From the NCBI GenBank assembly GCA_022712835.1, contig JAFLJU010000012.1:1-5205 (forward strand): 5,205 bases of DNA, in the 5' to 3' direction. This DNA comes from Desulfobacteraceae bacterium. Lineage in GTDB: Bacteria; Desulfobacterota; Desulfobacteria; Desulfobacterales; Desulfobacteraceae. Under the pieces are notes generated by a model. That model was not told the DNA's origin and ran no database searches. It saw nothing but the letters and a program-made list of their open reading frames with translations. Position numbers and translations under genes: made by a program. Numbering within the stretch: position 1 is the first letter of the stretch; every line of letters begins with the position of its first letter. Of the stretch, positions 1-5,205 are shown in pieces.

Positions 1-581
1 GGGCAGATAAAATATCCATCGGCAGTGATGCCGTGGAGGTTGCCATGGCCTATGTTGCCACCGGAGAAAAAACTGGAAAAAGCGCCATTGAACAGATCGC
101 CAGGGTGTACGGTAACCAGGCCGTGGTGATTTCCATTGATCCTAAACGGGCCTGGGTGGATTCCCCGGAGCAGGCAAAGGGTCATCACCTAATAAAACCA
201 ACCGAATCCGGACCCGATGGTCAGGCCTATTGCTGGTACCAGTGTACGGTGCAGGGAGGGCGTGAAACAAGGGATCTGGATGCCGTGTCCCTGGCCGTGG
301 CCTGTGAGGCCCTGGGAGCCGGAGAAATTTTACTCAATTGCATTGACAAGGATGGCACCAACTCAGGGTTTGACCTGGATCTTATAAAATCAGTCCGCTC
401 GGCCGTGTCCATCCCGGTGATTGCCTCTTCCGGGGCGGGTTGTGAAGCTCATTTTTCAGATGTTTTTGAACGAACCGGTGCAGAAGCCGCCCTTGCCGCC
501 GGAATTTTCCATCGCAAAGAGGTTCCCATACAGGCGGTGAAAGCCCATCTATTTCAAAGGGGAATTGCTGTTCGTCAATGA
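1..581 (+). CDS. hisF: Imidazole glycerol phosphate synthase cyclase (HisF) domain, HIS7/HisHF type, 5'-truncated
   Basis: This is the C-terminal part of the cyclase that joins PRFAR and ammonia into imidazole glycerol phosphate and AICAR in histidine synthesis. The frame is open from position 3 ([11 protein letters not shown]), so the gene begins outside the window, and the GTG at 33 is not a real start. About 192 residues of a (beta/alpha)8 barrel are visible. They include [10 protein letters not shown], the GGRETRDL loop, the catalytic Asp of CIDKDGT (codon 345-347; equivalent to Asp130 of Thermotoga HisF) and the phosphate-binding [10 protein letters not shown]. The segment between the DPKR and GGRE motifs contains [17 protein letters not shown], and [12 protein letters not shown] follows. 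I recall this wording from the yeast HIS7 fusion rather than from ordinary bacterial HisF. A HisH glutaminase domain may therefore be fused upstream, but that cannot be seen here. The stop is TGA at 579-581. No clear terminator follows. Confidence 0.93.
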   Translation, partial: ADKISIGSDAVEVAMAYVATGEKTGKSAIEQIARVYGNQAVVISIDPKRAWVDSPEQAKGHHLIKPTESGPDGQAYCWYQCTVQGGRETRDLDAVSLAVACEALGAGEILLNCIDKDGTNSGFDLDLIKSVRSAVSIPVIASSGAGCEAHFSDVFERTGAEAALAAGIFHRKEVPIQAVKAHLFQRGIAVRQ

Positions 582-669
582 GGGCCGTTTTTTTCGTAAG
601 GGTGGGGAGTGTGGAGGAATATGGATTTTGAAAAGAGCTGAAAAACAGCTATGATGTAATTGTTATTGC

Positions 670-700
670 TTGACAAATATTTTTTCCCAGTGGATATATT
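670..700 (+). promoter_or_regulatory. Sigma70-like promoter for the chemoreceptor gene
   Basis: A perfect -35 TTGACA lies at 670-675. The -10 is either GATATA at 693-698 (17-base spacer) or TATATT at 695-700 (19-base spacer, better hexamer). Transcription would start near 705, giving a leader of about 30 bases. No sigma28 (flagellar class 3) or sigma54 signature was seen, so the receptor appears to be under housekeeping control. Confidence 0.6.
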
Positions 701-726
701 ACCATAATAATTACTAATAAATTATG

Positions 727-732
727 AAGGAG
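727..732 (+). promoter_or_regulatory. Ribosome binding site of the chemoreceptor gene
   Basis: AAGGAG sits five bases upstream of the ATG at 738. It is a strong Shine-Dalgarno match and fixes that start codon. Confidence 0.8.
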
Positions 733-737
733 TCAAT

Positions 738-2795
738 ATGGGGAACATCGGATTTGGTAAAAAATTGTATATTTCTTCTCTGGGCATCATCCTGCTCACA
801 ATCCTGATCATTGCTATTGTTAATTTTACCCAGACAAAGAAAAGTTTTCTGGTAAAGGGGAAGGCCGGTATCCAGAATGTATCCGATGTTCTGTTAAAGA
901 CCATTGAGCTGCAGTATAATTTTCAAAAAAACAAGATGGATTCAGACCTTGGTATGCTGGTGAGTGAAAGTAACAGCGCTGGAAATGTTATGGTGGTCAA
1001 CGCCAGAACCGCTGAAATGGATGTGTTTGACATCAATTCCAGTGAAAAAACCCACCTAACCATTCCCAAAATAATTTTTGGCATTGAATTTGTCACCGGC
1101 GAACATATTATTGTCGACAAAGTGGGCAAATTCAGCAGTTCTGAGATAGCCGTTTATCAAGTGTTTGATGAAAAACTGATCAAGGTGTCCACCAGTCTGA
1201 AGAATCCAGATGATACACGGCTGATGGGGGCGTATTATGCCTCCTCAACCGACGAATATAAATCCATGATGGCCGACACACCCTATTCCTTTTTAAGCGG
1301 CAGCGGCAGGGACAAGACCTTGCAGGTATTGTCTCCCTTCAGGGATAAGATTGAAGACAATATTGTGGGTGCCTATAGTGTCCGCAGCAGTATATTGACA
1401 AAGGATCTTGAGGGACTGGTGAAAAAAATCACTGTCAGTGGCCGGGGGTATTCTTTTGTCAATGATGCCACAGGCCAAATTCTGATCCACCCAGATAGCG
1501 CCTATTCAAAACTGAATATCTCCTCGTTTAAAGGCGGGGAGGAGATCATGAAAACCAAAAGCGGGTTTGTCTCCTATGGACACGGTGATCAGTTATATTA
1601 TGGATATGTGAATTATTTTAAGCCCTGGGATCTGTATTTTACCGTTGCCGTGTCCGAGGCTGAACTCATGGCTGGTATCAACAAACAGATACTGACCAGT
1701 GTGGGTATCAGCGGAATAATTGCCCTGATTCTCGGCGCTCTGATTATCGGGTTTATGAATCGGCAATTGATGAATAATATGAACGGTATGGCCACCCTGG
1801 CCAAGGAAGTGGCAAAGGGAAATTTTAAACATACCTTCACCTATACTGCCAAAGATGCCATCCATGATACGGTTGATTCCATGAATGCCATGACCGGGGA
1901 GCTGGCCCAGATGATCCGGGATCTTAATTCCGGGGTGGATACCTTGAGCCAGGCCTCGGGGGAATTGAACCAGATTTCCGACCAGATGAGTGTTGGGGCC
2001 GAAACAAGTGTCAGTAAGGTCAATACCGTGGCATCGGCAGCCGAAGAAATGAGTGTGAACATGGATTCTGTGGCGGCAGCCATGGAGCAGGCCAGCACCA
2101 ATGTGGAAATAGTTGCCACGGGCACCAGCCAGATGAGTGCCAGCATTGAAAAAGTGGCCCAAAATTCCAATCAGACCCGGGAAATTACCAATCGTGCGGT
2201 TGAGAAGGCCCGGCAGACCTCTGAGCGGGTGAAGCAATTGGGGAAAGCGGCTGAAGAGATCAACAAGGTGACCGAGACCATCAACAATATTTCTTCCCAG
2301 ACCAATCTGCTGGCATTGAATGCCACCATTGAGGCCGCCCGGGCAGGAGAAGCAGGCAAGGGGTTTGCCGTTGTTGCCTCAGAGATTAAGGCGCTTGCCG
2401 GGCAGACCGCAGGGGCTACCGAGGATATCGCCAGAAATATCAAGGAGATCCAGGACCAGATCAATGGGGCGGTGACGGAGATTCAGGAGATATCCTCCAT
2501 TATCCATGAGATTAATAATTTTGTGAATGAGGCCGCGGCTGCCATTGAGGTTCAGGCCACAACCACCAATGAAATTGCAGAGAATATCGGTCAGGTCTCC
2601 CAGGGAATCCAGGAGGTCAATGAGAATGTGTCCCAGAGTTCCGCTGTATCCGGCCAGGTGGCTAGTGAAATCGCGGATGTTTTGACCGCTTCCCAGCAGA
2701 TCAGTGATTTCTCATCGGATGTAAAGGCAAAGGCTGGCACACTGAATACGGTTATGCTTCAACTCAGGGCCATGACCAAGAAATTTCAAATTTAG
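738..2795 (+). CDS. Methyl-accepting chemotaxis protein with double Cache-type sensor, HAMP and MCP signalling domain
   Basis: This 685-residue membrane chemoreceptor would relay ligand binding to the CheA/CheW kinase complex. A first transmembrane helix lies at about 11-29 after the short basic start GFGKK. Residues about 35-318 form the periplasmic sensor. Its first part ([13 protein letters not shown] near 107-119; [19 protein letters not shown] near 149-167; [19 protein letters not shown] near 197-215) resembles the Cache_3-Cache_2 fusion family. Its second part ([19 protein letters not shown], 235-253; [15 protein letters not shown], 296-310) is a typical Cache_2 module. A second transmembrane helix lies at about 319-340 and a HAMP-like segment at about 341-392. 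A long helical coiled coil follows, with the conserved hairpin tip at 514-555 ([20 protein letters not shown], then [15 protein letters not shown]). The C terminus (KKFQI) lacks the NWETF-type CheR/CheB tether pentapeptide. The ligand is unknown; small organic acids are common for such sensors. The gene is monocistronic, with its own promoter and terminator. Confidence 0.95.
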   Translation: MGNIGFGKKLYISSLGIILLTILIIAIVNFTQTKKSFLVKGKAGIQNVSDVLLKTIELQYNFQKNKMDSDLGMLVSESNSAGNVMVVNARTAEMDVFDINSSEKTHLTIPKIIFGIEFVTGEHIIVDKVGKFSSSEIAVYQVFDEKLIKVSTSLKNPDDTRLMGAYYASSTDEYKSMMADTPYSFLSGSGRDKTLQVLSPFRDKIEDNIVGAYSVRSSILTKDLEGLVKKITVSGRGYSFVNDATGQILIHPDSAYSKLNISSFKGGEEIMKTKSGFVSYGHGDQLYYGYVNYFKPWDLYFTVAVSEAELMAGINKQILTSVGISGIIALILGALIIGFMNRQLMNNMNGMATLAKEVAKGNFKHTFTYTAKDAIHDTVDSMNAMTGELAQMIRDLNSGVDTLSQASGELNQISDQMSVGAETSVSKVNTVASAAEEMSVNMDSVAAAMEQASTNVEIVATGTSQMSASIEKVAQNSNQTREITNRAVEKARQTSERVKQLGKAAEEINKVTETINNISSQTNLLALNATIEAARAGEAGKGFAVVASEIKALAGQTAGATEDIARNIKEIQDQINGAVTEIQEISSIIHEINNFVNEAAAAIEVQATTTNEIAENIGQVSQGIQEVNENVSQSSAVSGQVASEIADVLTASQQISDFSSDVKAKAGTLNTVMLQLRAMTKKFQI

Positions 2796-2802
2796 GGGAC
2801 AC

Positions 2803-2847
2803 ACCTTCCGGAGCATGTAGGTTTTTAAGCTTTCGGAAGGTTTTTTC
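2803..2847 (+). terminator. Rho-independent terminator after the chemoreceptor gene
   Basis: ACCTTCCG (2803-2810) pairs with CGGAAGGT (2834-2841) across a 23-base loop and is followed directly by a run of T. GAGC (2811-2814) and GCTT (2828-2831) could extend the stem inward. It starts eight bases after the MCP stop. There is no T run on the other side, so it works for the + strand only and would not stop the converging CheX-like transcript. Confidence 0.8.
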
Positions 2848-2897
2848 AGGGACACTCTTTTGGTGTCTGGCTTGGGCCTCTGGTTTGGTGTTCTGGG

Positions 2898-3350
2898 TCA
2901 GTTGAGTCGAATATGGGCGGTTATGGTCCCGTTGGGCGTGTTAAATCTGATGGATTTATCCACCTCGTCGGAGGAGGAAACCGGGACAATCTCCGGAAGC
3001 CCTAGTCCCATATGGGTGGTTGCATTTATTTGGGTCAGGGCGTCGCCTGCAATTATGTTCAATGTTTCTTTAAGGGTTCCTTCCATGTACTCTTCAGACG
3101 GATGGGTCACACTCTGACCCAAAAAAAAATTAGTCATGGTTTTTAACAGGTTCAGGGATATCTCAAGGAAAATGGTCCCGGAAAATGCGCCTGAAAATGT
3201 AATGCAGGATGCCTTTATTCCTTCTGGACTCGCCTGGGTTTGCAATGATAGCGCCATTGTTTTCTTTTGTTCTTCCACAGTGAGAGAAAACATGTTTTCC
3301 ATGACCTTAAAAATCGAATGGGCCAGTGGGGGCATCAATTTATTCAACAT
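2898..3350 (-). CDS. CheX-like chemotaxis phosphatase (CheC/CheX/FliY family)
   Basis: The product is a soluble protein of about 150 residues. Proteins of this family dephosphorylate CheY-P or related receiver domains. Numbered from the ATG at 3348-3350, the core is TFSGAFSGTIFLEISLNLL (51-69), followed by the single active-site helix with Glu95 and Asn98 (KETLNIIAGDALTQI). A conserved Pro119 (GLGLPEIV) lies 20 residues after the Asn. CheX-type proteins carry one E-x2-N motif of this kind, whereas CheC usually carries two. The family's usual Asp/Ser four residues before the Glu is Gly here. The start is uncertain. An in-frame TTG at 3363-3365 would add five residues (MENQL), but I prefer the ATG because GGA is better placed before it; neither has a strong Shine-Dalgarno site. 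The gene converges on the MCP and no other che gene is in view. It could also be a diverged CheX-like domain protein acting on a non-chemotaxis regulator. Confidence 0.8.
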   Translation of the reverse strand: MLNKLMPPLAHSIFKVMENMFSLTVEEQKKTMALSLQTQASPEGIKASCITFSGAFSGTIFLEISLNLLKTMTNFFLGQSVTHPSEEYMEGTLKETLNIIAGDALTQINATTHMGLGLPEIVPVSSSDEVDKSIRFNTPNGTITAHIRLN

Positions 3351-3357
3351 CAACTGG

Positions 3358-3387
3358 TTTTCCAAATAATTGTTTTTCCAAATAATT
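3358..3387. repeat. Tandem 14-base duplication with 16-base period at the CheX-like gene start
   Basis: TTTTCCAAATAATT occurs at 3358-3371 and again, identically, at 3374-3387. On the minus strand each copy carries TTTGGAAAA, so the duplication copies both the possible TTG start and the weak GGAAAA ribosome-binding element. The 16-base shift puts the upstream TTG out of frame with the gene. Confidence 0.85.
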
Positions 3388-3410
3388 TATTAAAATTACG
3401 ATAAACAATT
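3368..3410 (-). other. AT-rich inverted repeat in the leader of the CheX-like gene
   Basis: AATTGTTT (3368-3375) and AAACAATT (3403-3410) are perfect 8-base complements around a 27-base loop. The stem would form in the untranslated leader just upstream of the CheX-like start and would enclose the upstream copy of the duplicated GGAAAA element. It is AT-rich and therefore weak; chance occurrence is possible. Confidence 0.3.
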
Positions 3411-3433
3411 TTGGTTGGTTACTAGAAATCAGC

Positions 3434-3447
3434 GCATCGTATGATGC
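3434..3447. promoter_or_regulatory. Dyad at the predicted transcription start of the CheX-like gene
   Basis: GCATC (3434-3438) and GATGC (3443-3447) are inverted repeats around a 4-base centre. The dyad begins two bases downstream of the -10 box and covers the expected start near 3442. It could be a repressor operator or a small hairpin at the 5' end of the mRNA. The arms are only five bases, so chance cannot be excluded. Confidence 0.35.
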
Positions 3448-3448
3448 A

Positions 3449-3477
3449 AGTATAAAAAATAAGAGGGGTTCTGTCAA
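3449..3477 (-). promoter_or_regulatory. Near-consensus sigma70 promoter for the CheX-like gene
   Basis: Read on the minus strand, TTGACA (3477-3472) is followed after exactly 17 bases by TATACT (3454-3449), which is 11 of 12 consensus bases at the ideal spacing. The predicted start near 3442 leaves a leader of about 90 bases before the ATG at 3350. This is the best promoter in the window. Confidence 0.75.
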
Positions 3478-3670
3478 TGTCCGGATACGAATACCATCGC
3501 TGGTCTTTTCGCCCGGTTTCGGGGGGTCTTTGTGGATTTTGACAAATTGGCCTTTGCCATGGAAGACACCATTTTTTTTAAGCCGGGTCCGAAAATCGCC
3601 AGCATATTTTTTCCCATAGTGCTAAATCTATAACCGATTTTAGGTCGTCACCATGTAATTTTATAATCTA
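3463..3670. other. Intergenic stretch with short open frames on both strands, no recognised gene
   Basis: This is part of the roughly 430-base gap between the CheX-like and Ada-AlkA starts. One + frame is open from 3463 to a stop at 3631-3633 and reads VFVDFDKLAFAMEDTIFF in its middle. It has no ATG before 3559, though a GTG at 3532 follows a G-rich run. On the minus strand an ATG at 3617 opens 47 codons to a TGA at 3474, starting MGKNMLAIFGPGLKKMV, without a good ribosome binding site. I recognise neither. Either could be a gene remnant, a small gene or chance. The remainder to 3670 is AT-rich with nothing clear in it. Confidence 0.3.
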
Positions 3671-3698
3671 TTGAAAAAATTTAAAGAGGGTATAGAAT
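3671..3698 (+). promoter_or_regulatory. Candidate sigma70 promoter for the Ada-AlkA gene
   Basis: TTGAAA (3671-3676) and TAGAAT (3693-3698) are separated by 16 bases; TATAGA (3691-3696) overlaps as an alternative -10 with a short spacer. The start would be near 3705, leaving a leader of about 80 bases. I saw no convincing copy of the Escherichia coli Ada box, although the protein has an Ada-type regulatory half. Confidence 0.45.
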
Positions 3699-3732
3699 TA
3701 TGGAATTGGCTGTTTGATTCAATGTAAACTGG

Positions 3733-3749
3733 GTCCATTTCAAGTGGAC
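3733..3749 (+). other. Inverted repeat in the leader of the Ada-AlkA gene
   Basis: GTCCA (3733-3737) pairs with TGGAC (3745-3749) around seven bases, between the candidate promoter and the ribosome binding site. No T run follows, so it is not a terminator. It could be a regulator site, a leader hairpin or part of an old insertion-sequence end. Confidence 0.35.
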
Positions 3750-3774
3750 AAGTTTAGGACTTACGCAGAAAACT

Positions 3775-3780
3775 GGGGAG
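3775..3780 (+). promoter_or_regulatory. Ribosome binding site of the Ada-AlkA gene
   Basis: GGGGAG is seven bases upstream of the ATG at 3788, a good position, and supports that start over any internal Met. Confidence 0.65.
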
Positions 3781-3787
3781 AGATACA

Positions 3788-5205
3788 ATGAAAGATGCAC
3801 ACAAAATCGCCAGGCTTACAAAGGATAAGAATTTCGACGGAAAATTCTTTTTCGGGGTGAAAACCACGGGAATTTTCTGCCGTCCCTCCTGCCCCTCCCC
3901 CACGGCCAATGAGGAGAATGTGGTCTATTTTAAGGATATGTTCGAGGCCCTTGATCAGTATTACCGGCCATGCCTTCGGTGCCGGCCGGATATATACCTG
4001 GATTATTACAATGGTAATGCTTCGGGCACCCTTATCGTTCAGGCAGCCTTGAAAATGATCTACGACGGCTATTTCAACACCCATTCCGTTGCGGAGCTTG
4101 CAAAGGAACTGGAGGTCTCGGACCGCCACCTGCGAAAGCTGTTCATCGAAAACTTAGGGGTGCCACCGGTCAAAATTGCCAGGTACCACCGGGCCCTTTT
4201 TGCCAAAAAACTGCTCATATTTTCGGACAAGTCCATTACCGACATCGCGTTTGCCTCGGGATTCGGCTCCATCCGTCAATTCAACCAAGTTTTTAAAGAG
4301 ATTTTTGGTATTGCACCGTCGGCGGTAAAAAAGGAAAGGGGCGATTATAGAGATGGAAACACTACCTTGCTTCTGCCCTACACCAGGCCATTAAATTTTT
4401 CCCAGGTGATTGAATTCATGAAAATCCGAACTATCAAAGGTGTGGAAGTTATTGATGACCAAAGCTATGCCAGAACGTTCAGGACAAATCGGTCCAAAGG
4501 ATACTTCATAGTCAGGGATAACCCCGGCAAATCGGCGCTGGAATTGAGCATCCTCTGCGATGATATCCGGTGCTATATGGAGATCTATAACCGGGTCCGC
4601 CTGATGTTCGACCTGAATACCAATTTTTCCCCCATCAATAAAAAATTCAAGGAGGACAAGTATCTGTCCAAAGGGATGGCTGGCGGCCATGTCCCTCGCC
4701 TGCCCATTGCGTTTAATTCATTTGAATTTTGTGTTAGGGCTATTCTGGGCCAGCAGATTTCAGTAAAGGCCGCCTCCACCCTGGCCTCGCGCATTGCGGA
4801 AAAGGCAGGATCTCAAACGGAAAAGGACTTTCCTCCTGGATTGGACTATTTTTTCCCCGGACCAGAGGAGATGGTGGAAAGCAGCCTGGAGGGCATCGGT
4901 ATCACTGGTGCCAGGCAGGCCACCATTGCTGATATTTCCCAGGGGCTGCTGGATCGGACATTTTCCCTGAATCCTACCCAGCCCTTTGAGGATTTTCAAA
5001 AAGAATTTTCCTCCATCCAGGGAATAGGGGAATGGACAGTGAATTACGTGGCCATGAGGGGTTTGGGTATGGTTGACAGTTTCCCCGCCACAGACCTTGG
5101 GATCATCAAAACCCTGGAGAAATGCGGCAAACGGCCCAAGAAAAAAGAAATATTGAAACAGGCGGAGAAATGGCGACCTTACAGGGGCTATGCCGCTCTT
5201 TGCCT
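3788..5205 (+). CDS. Ada-AlkA fusion: methyl-acceptor/AraC-type regulator joined to 3-methyladenine DNA glycosylase, 3'-truncated
   Basis: This is an alkylation-damage response protein; 472 codons are visible and the frame is still open at the window edge. Residues 1-75 are an Ada N-terminal zinc domain. FCRPSC (Cys31, Cys35) and RPCLRCRPD (Cys62, Cys65) supply the four zinc cysteines, and Cys31 matches the methylphosphotriester acceptor Cys38 of E. coli Ada. Residues about 80-182 form an AraC-type DNA-binding domain with two helix-turn-helix units (SVAELAKELEVSDRHLRKLF; SITDIAFASGFGSIRQFNQV). Residues about 193-290 match the AlkA N-terminal domain and about 300-472 the glycosylase fold. The latter includes FCVRAILGQQISVKAAS (314-330), the helix-hairpin-helix QGIGEWTVNYVAMRGLG (411-427) and the catalytic Asp436 (ATDLGIIK). 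It reaches RPYRGYAALC, which in E. coli AlkA lies near the C terminus, so little is missing. The C-terminal O6-methylguanine methyltransferase of classical Ada is replaced by AlkA, a known architecture. Methylation of Cys31 probably activates the protein for its own or other repair promoters. Confidence 0.95.
   Translation, partial: MKDAHKIARLTKDKNFDGKFFFGVKTTGIFCRPSCPSPTANEENVVYFKDMFEALDQYYRPCLRCRPDIYLDYYNGNASGTLIVQAALKMIYDGYFNTHSVAELAKELEVSDRHLRKLFIENLGVPPVKIARYHRALFAKKLLIFSDKSITDIAFASGFGSIRQFNQVFKEIFGIAPSAVKKERGDYRDGNTTLLLPYTRPLNFSQVIEFMKIRTIKGVEVIDDQSYARTFRTNRSKGYFIVRDNPGKSALELSILCDDIRCYMEIYNRVRLMFDLNTNFSPINKKFKEDKYLSKGMAGGHVPRLPIAFNSFEFCVRAILGQQISVKAASTLASRIAEKAGSQTEKDFPPGLDYFFPGPEEMVESSLEGIGITGARQATIADISQGLLDRTFSLNPTQPFEDFQKEFSSIQGIGEWTVNYVAMRGLGMVDSFPATDLGIIKTLEKCGKRPKKKEILKQAEKWRPYRGYAALC

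Noticed and set aside
33..35. GTG at 33 as the start of a short HisF-like protein.
   Set aside because: Homology continues upstream in frame to the window edge ([10 protein letters not shown]), so the gene is truncated by the window rather than starting here.
582..600. T run at 588-594 as a terminator for hisF.
   Set aside because: No inverted repeat precedes the T run.
1593..2464. Three minus-strand open frames (1593-2237, 1841-2170, 2171-2464) opposite the chemoreceptor gene.
   Set aside because: They lie entirely within the well-supported MCP coding region, have no ribosome binding sites or recognisable motifs, and follow from the Ala/Glu/Gln-rich coiled-coil codons of the true strand.
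2851..2867. GACAC/GTGTC hairpin as a terminator for the CheX-like gene.
   Set aside because: The stem is only five bases and no T run follows it on the minus strand.
2860..3369. Plus-strand open frames at 2860-3117 and 3136-3369.
   Set aside because: They are antisense to the CheX-like gene, whose family motifs are clear on the minus strand; no domain is recognisable in them.
3671..3690. AAATTTAAAG as an E. coli-type Ada box.
   Set aside because: It shares only AT-rich bases with the known box and lacks the GCGCAA part; the likeness is too weak to claim.
4069..4999. Several minus-strand open frames opposite the Ada-AlkA gene, also at 3761-4129.
   Set aside because: The plus strand carries a continuous frame with full Ada, AraC and AlkA motifs; the antisense frames show none.

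Overview
The window looks like a chromosomal segment of a Gram-negative, probably anaerobic bacterium. Desulfobacterota (Desulfobacter/Desulfobacula-like) is my best guess. It rests on gene content and moderate GC, not on any marker gene, and is an inference. There are four protein-coding genes, two cut by the window edges. No RNA gene, CRISPR array or intact mobile element was found.

Left to right. (1) Positions 1-581 hold the 3' part of a histidine-biosynthesis cyclase (HisF). Its sequence is of the fused HIS7/HisHF kind known best from fungi and plants. (2) Positions 582-737 form a short intergenic region with a sigma70-like promoter and a good ribosome binding site. (3) Positions 738-2795 encode a complete transmembrane chemoreceptor (MCP) with a double Cache-type sensor, HAMP and a signalling domain, followed by a Rho-independent terminator. 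(4) On the opposite strand, converging on the MCP, is a CheX-like chemotaxis phosphatase gene (about 2898-3350). It has a near-consensus promoter (TTGACA-N17-TATACT), a dyad at the expected transcription start and a small tandem duplication next to its start codon. (5) About 430 bases of non-coding or uncertain DNA separate this from the next gene. They hold back-to-back promoters and a short stretch that is open on both strands. (6) From 3788 to the right edge runs an Ada-AlkA fusion: a zinc/methyl-acceptor Ada domain, an AraC-type DNA-binding domain and an AlkA DNA glycosylase. It is cut probably fewer than about 25 codons before its natural end.

The MCP and the CheX-like protein plausibly act in the same chemotaxis system: the receptor controls CheA, and a CheX-type protein removes phosphate from CheY or another receiver domain. 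They are convergent, so they are separate transcription units. The histidine and DNA-repair genes have no evident link to them.

I found no convincing undescribed system. The points most worth a second look are the HIS7-type HisF in a bacterial setting, the promoter and leader structure of the orphan CheX-like gene, and the double-open stretch at 3463-3633.
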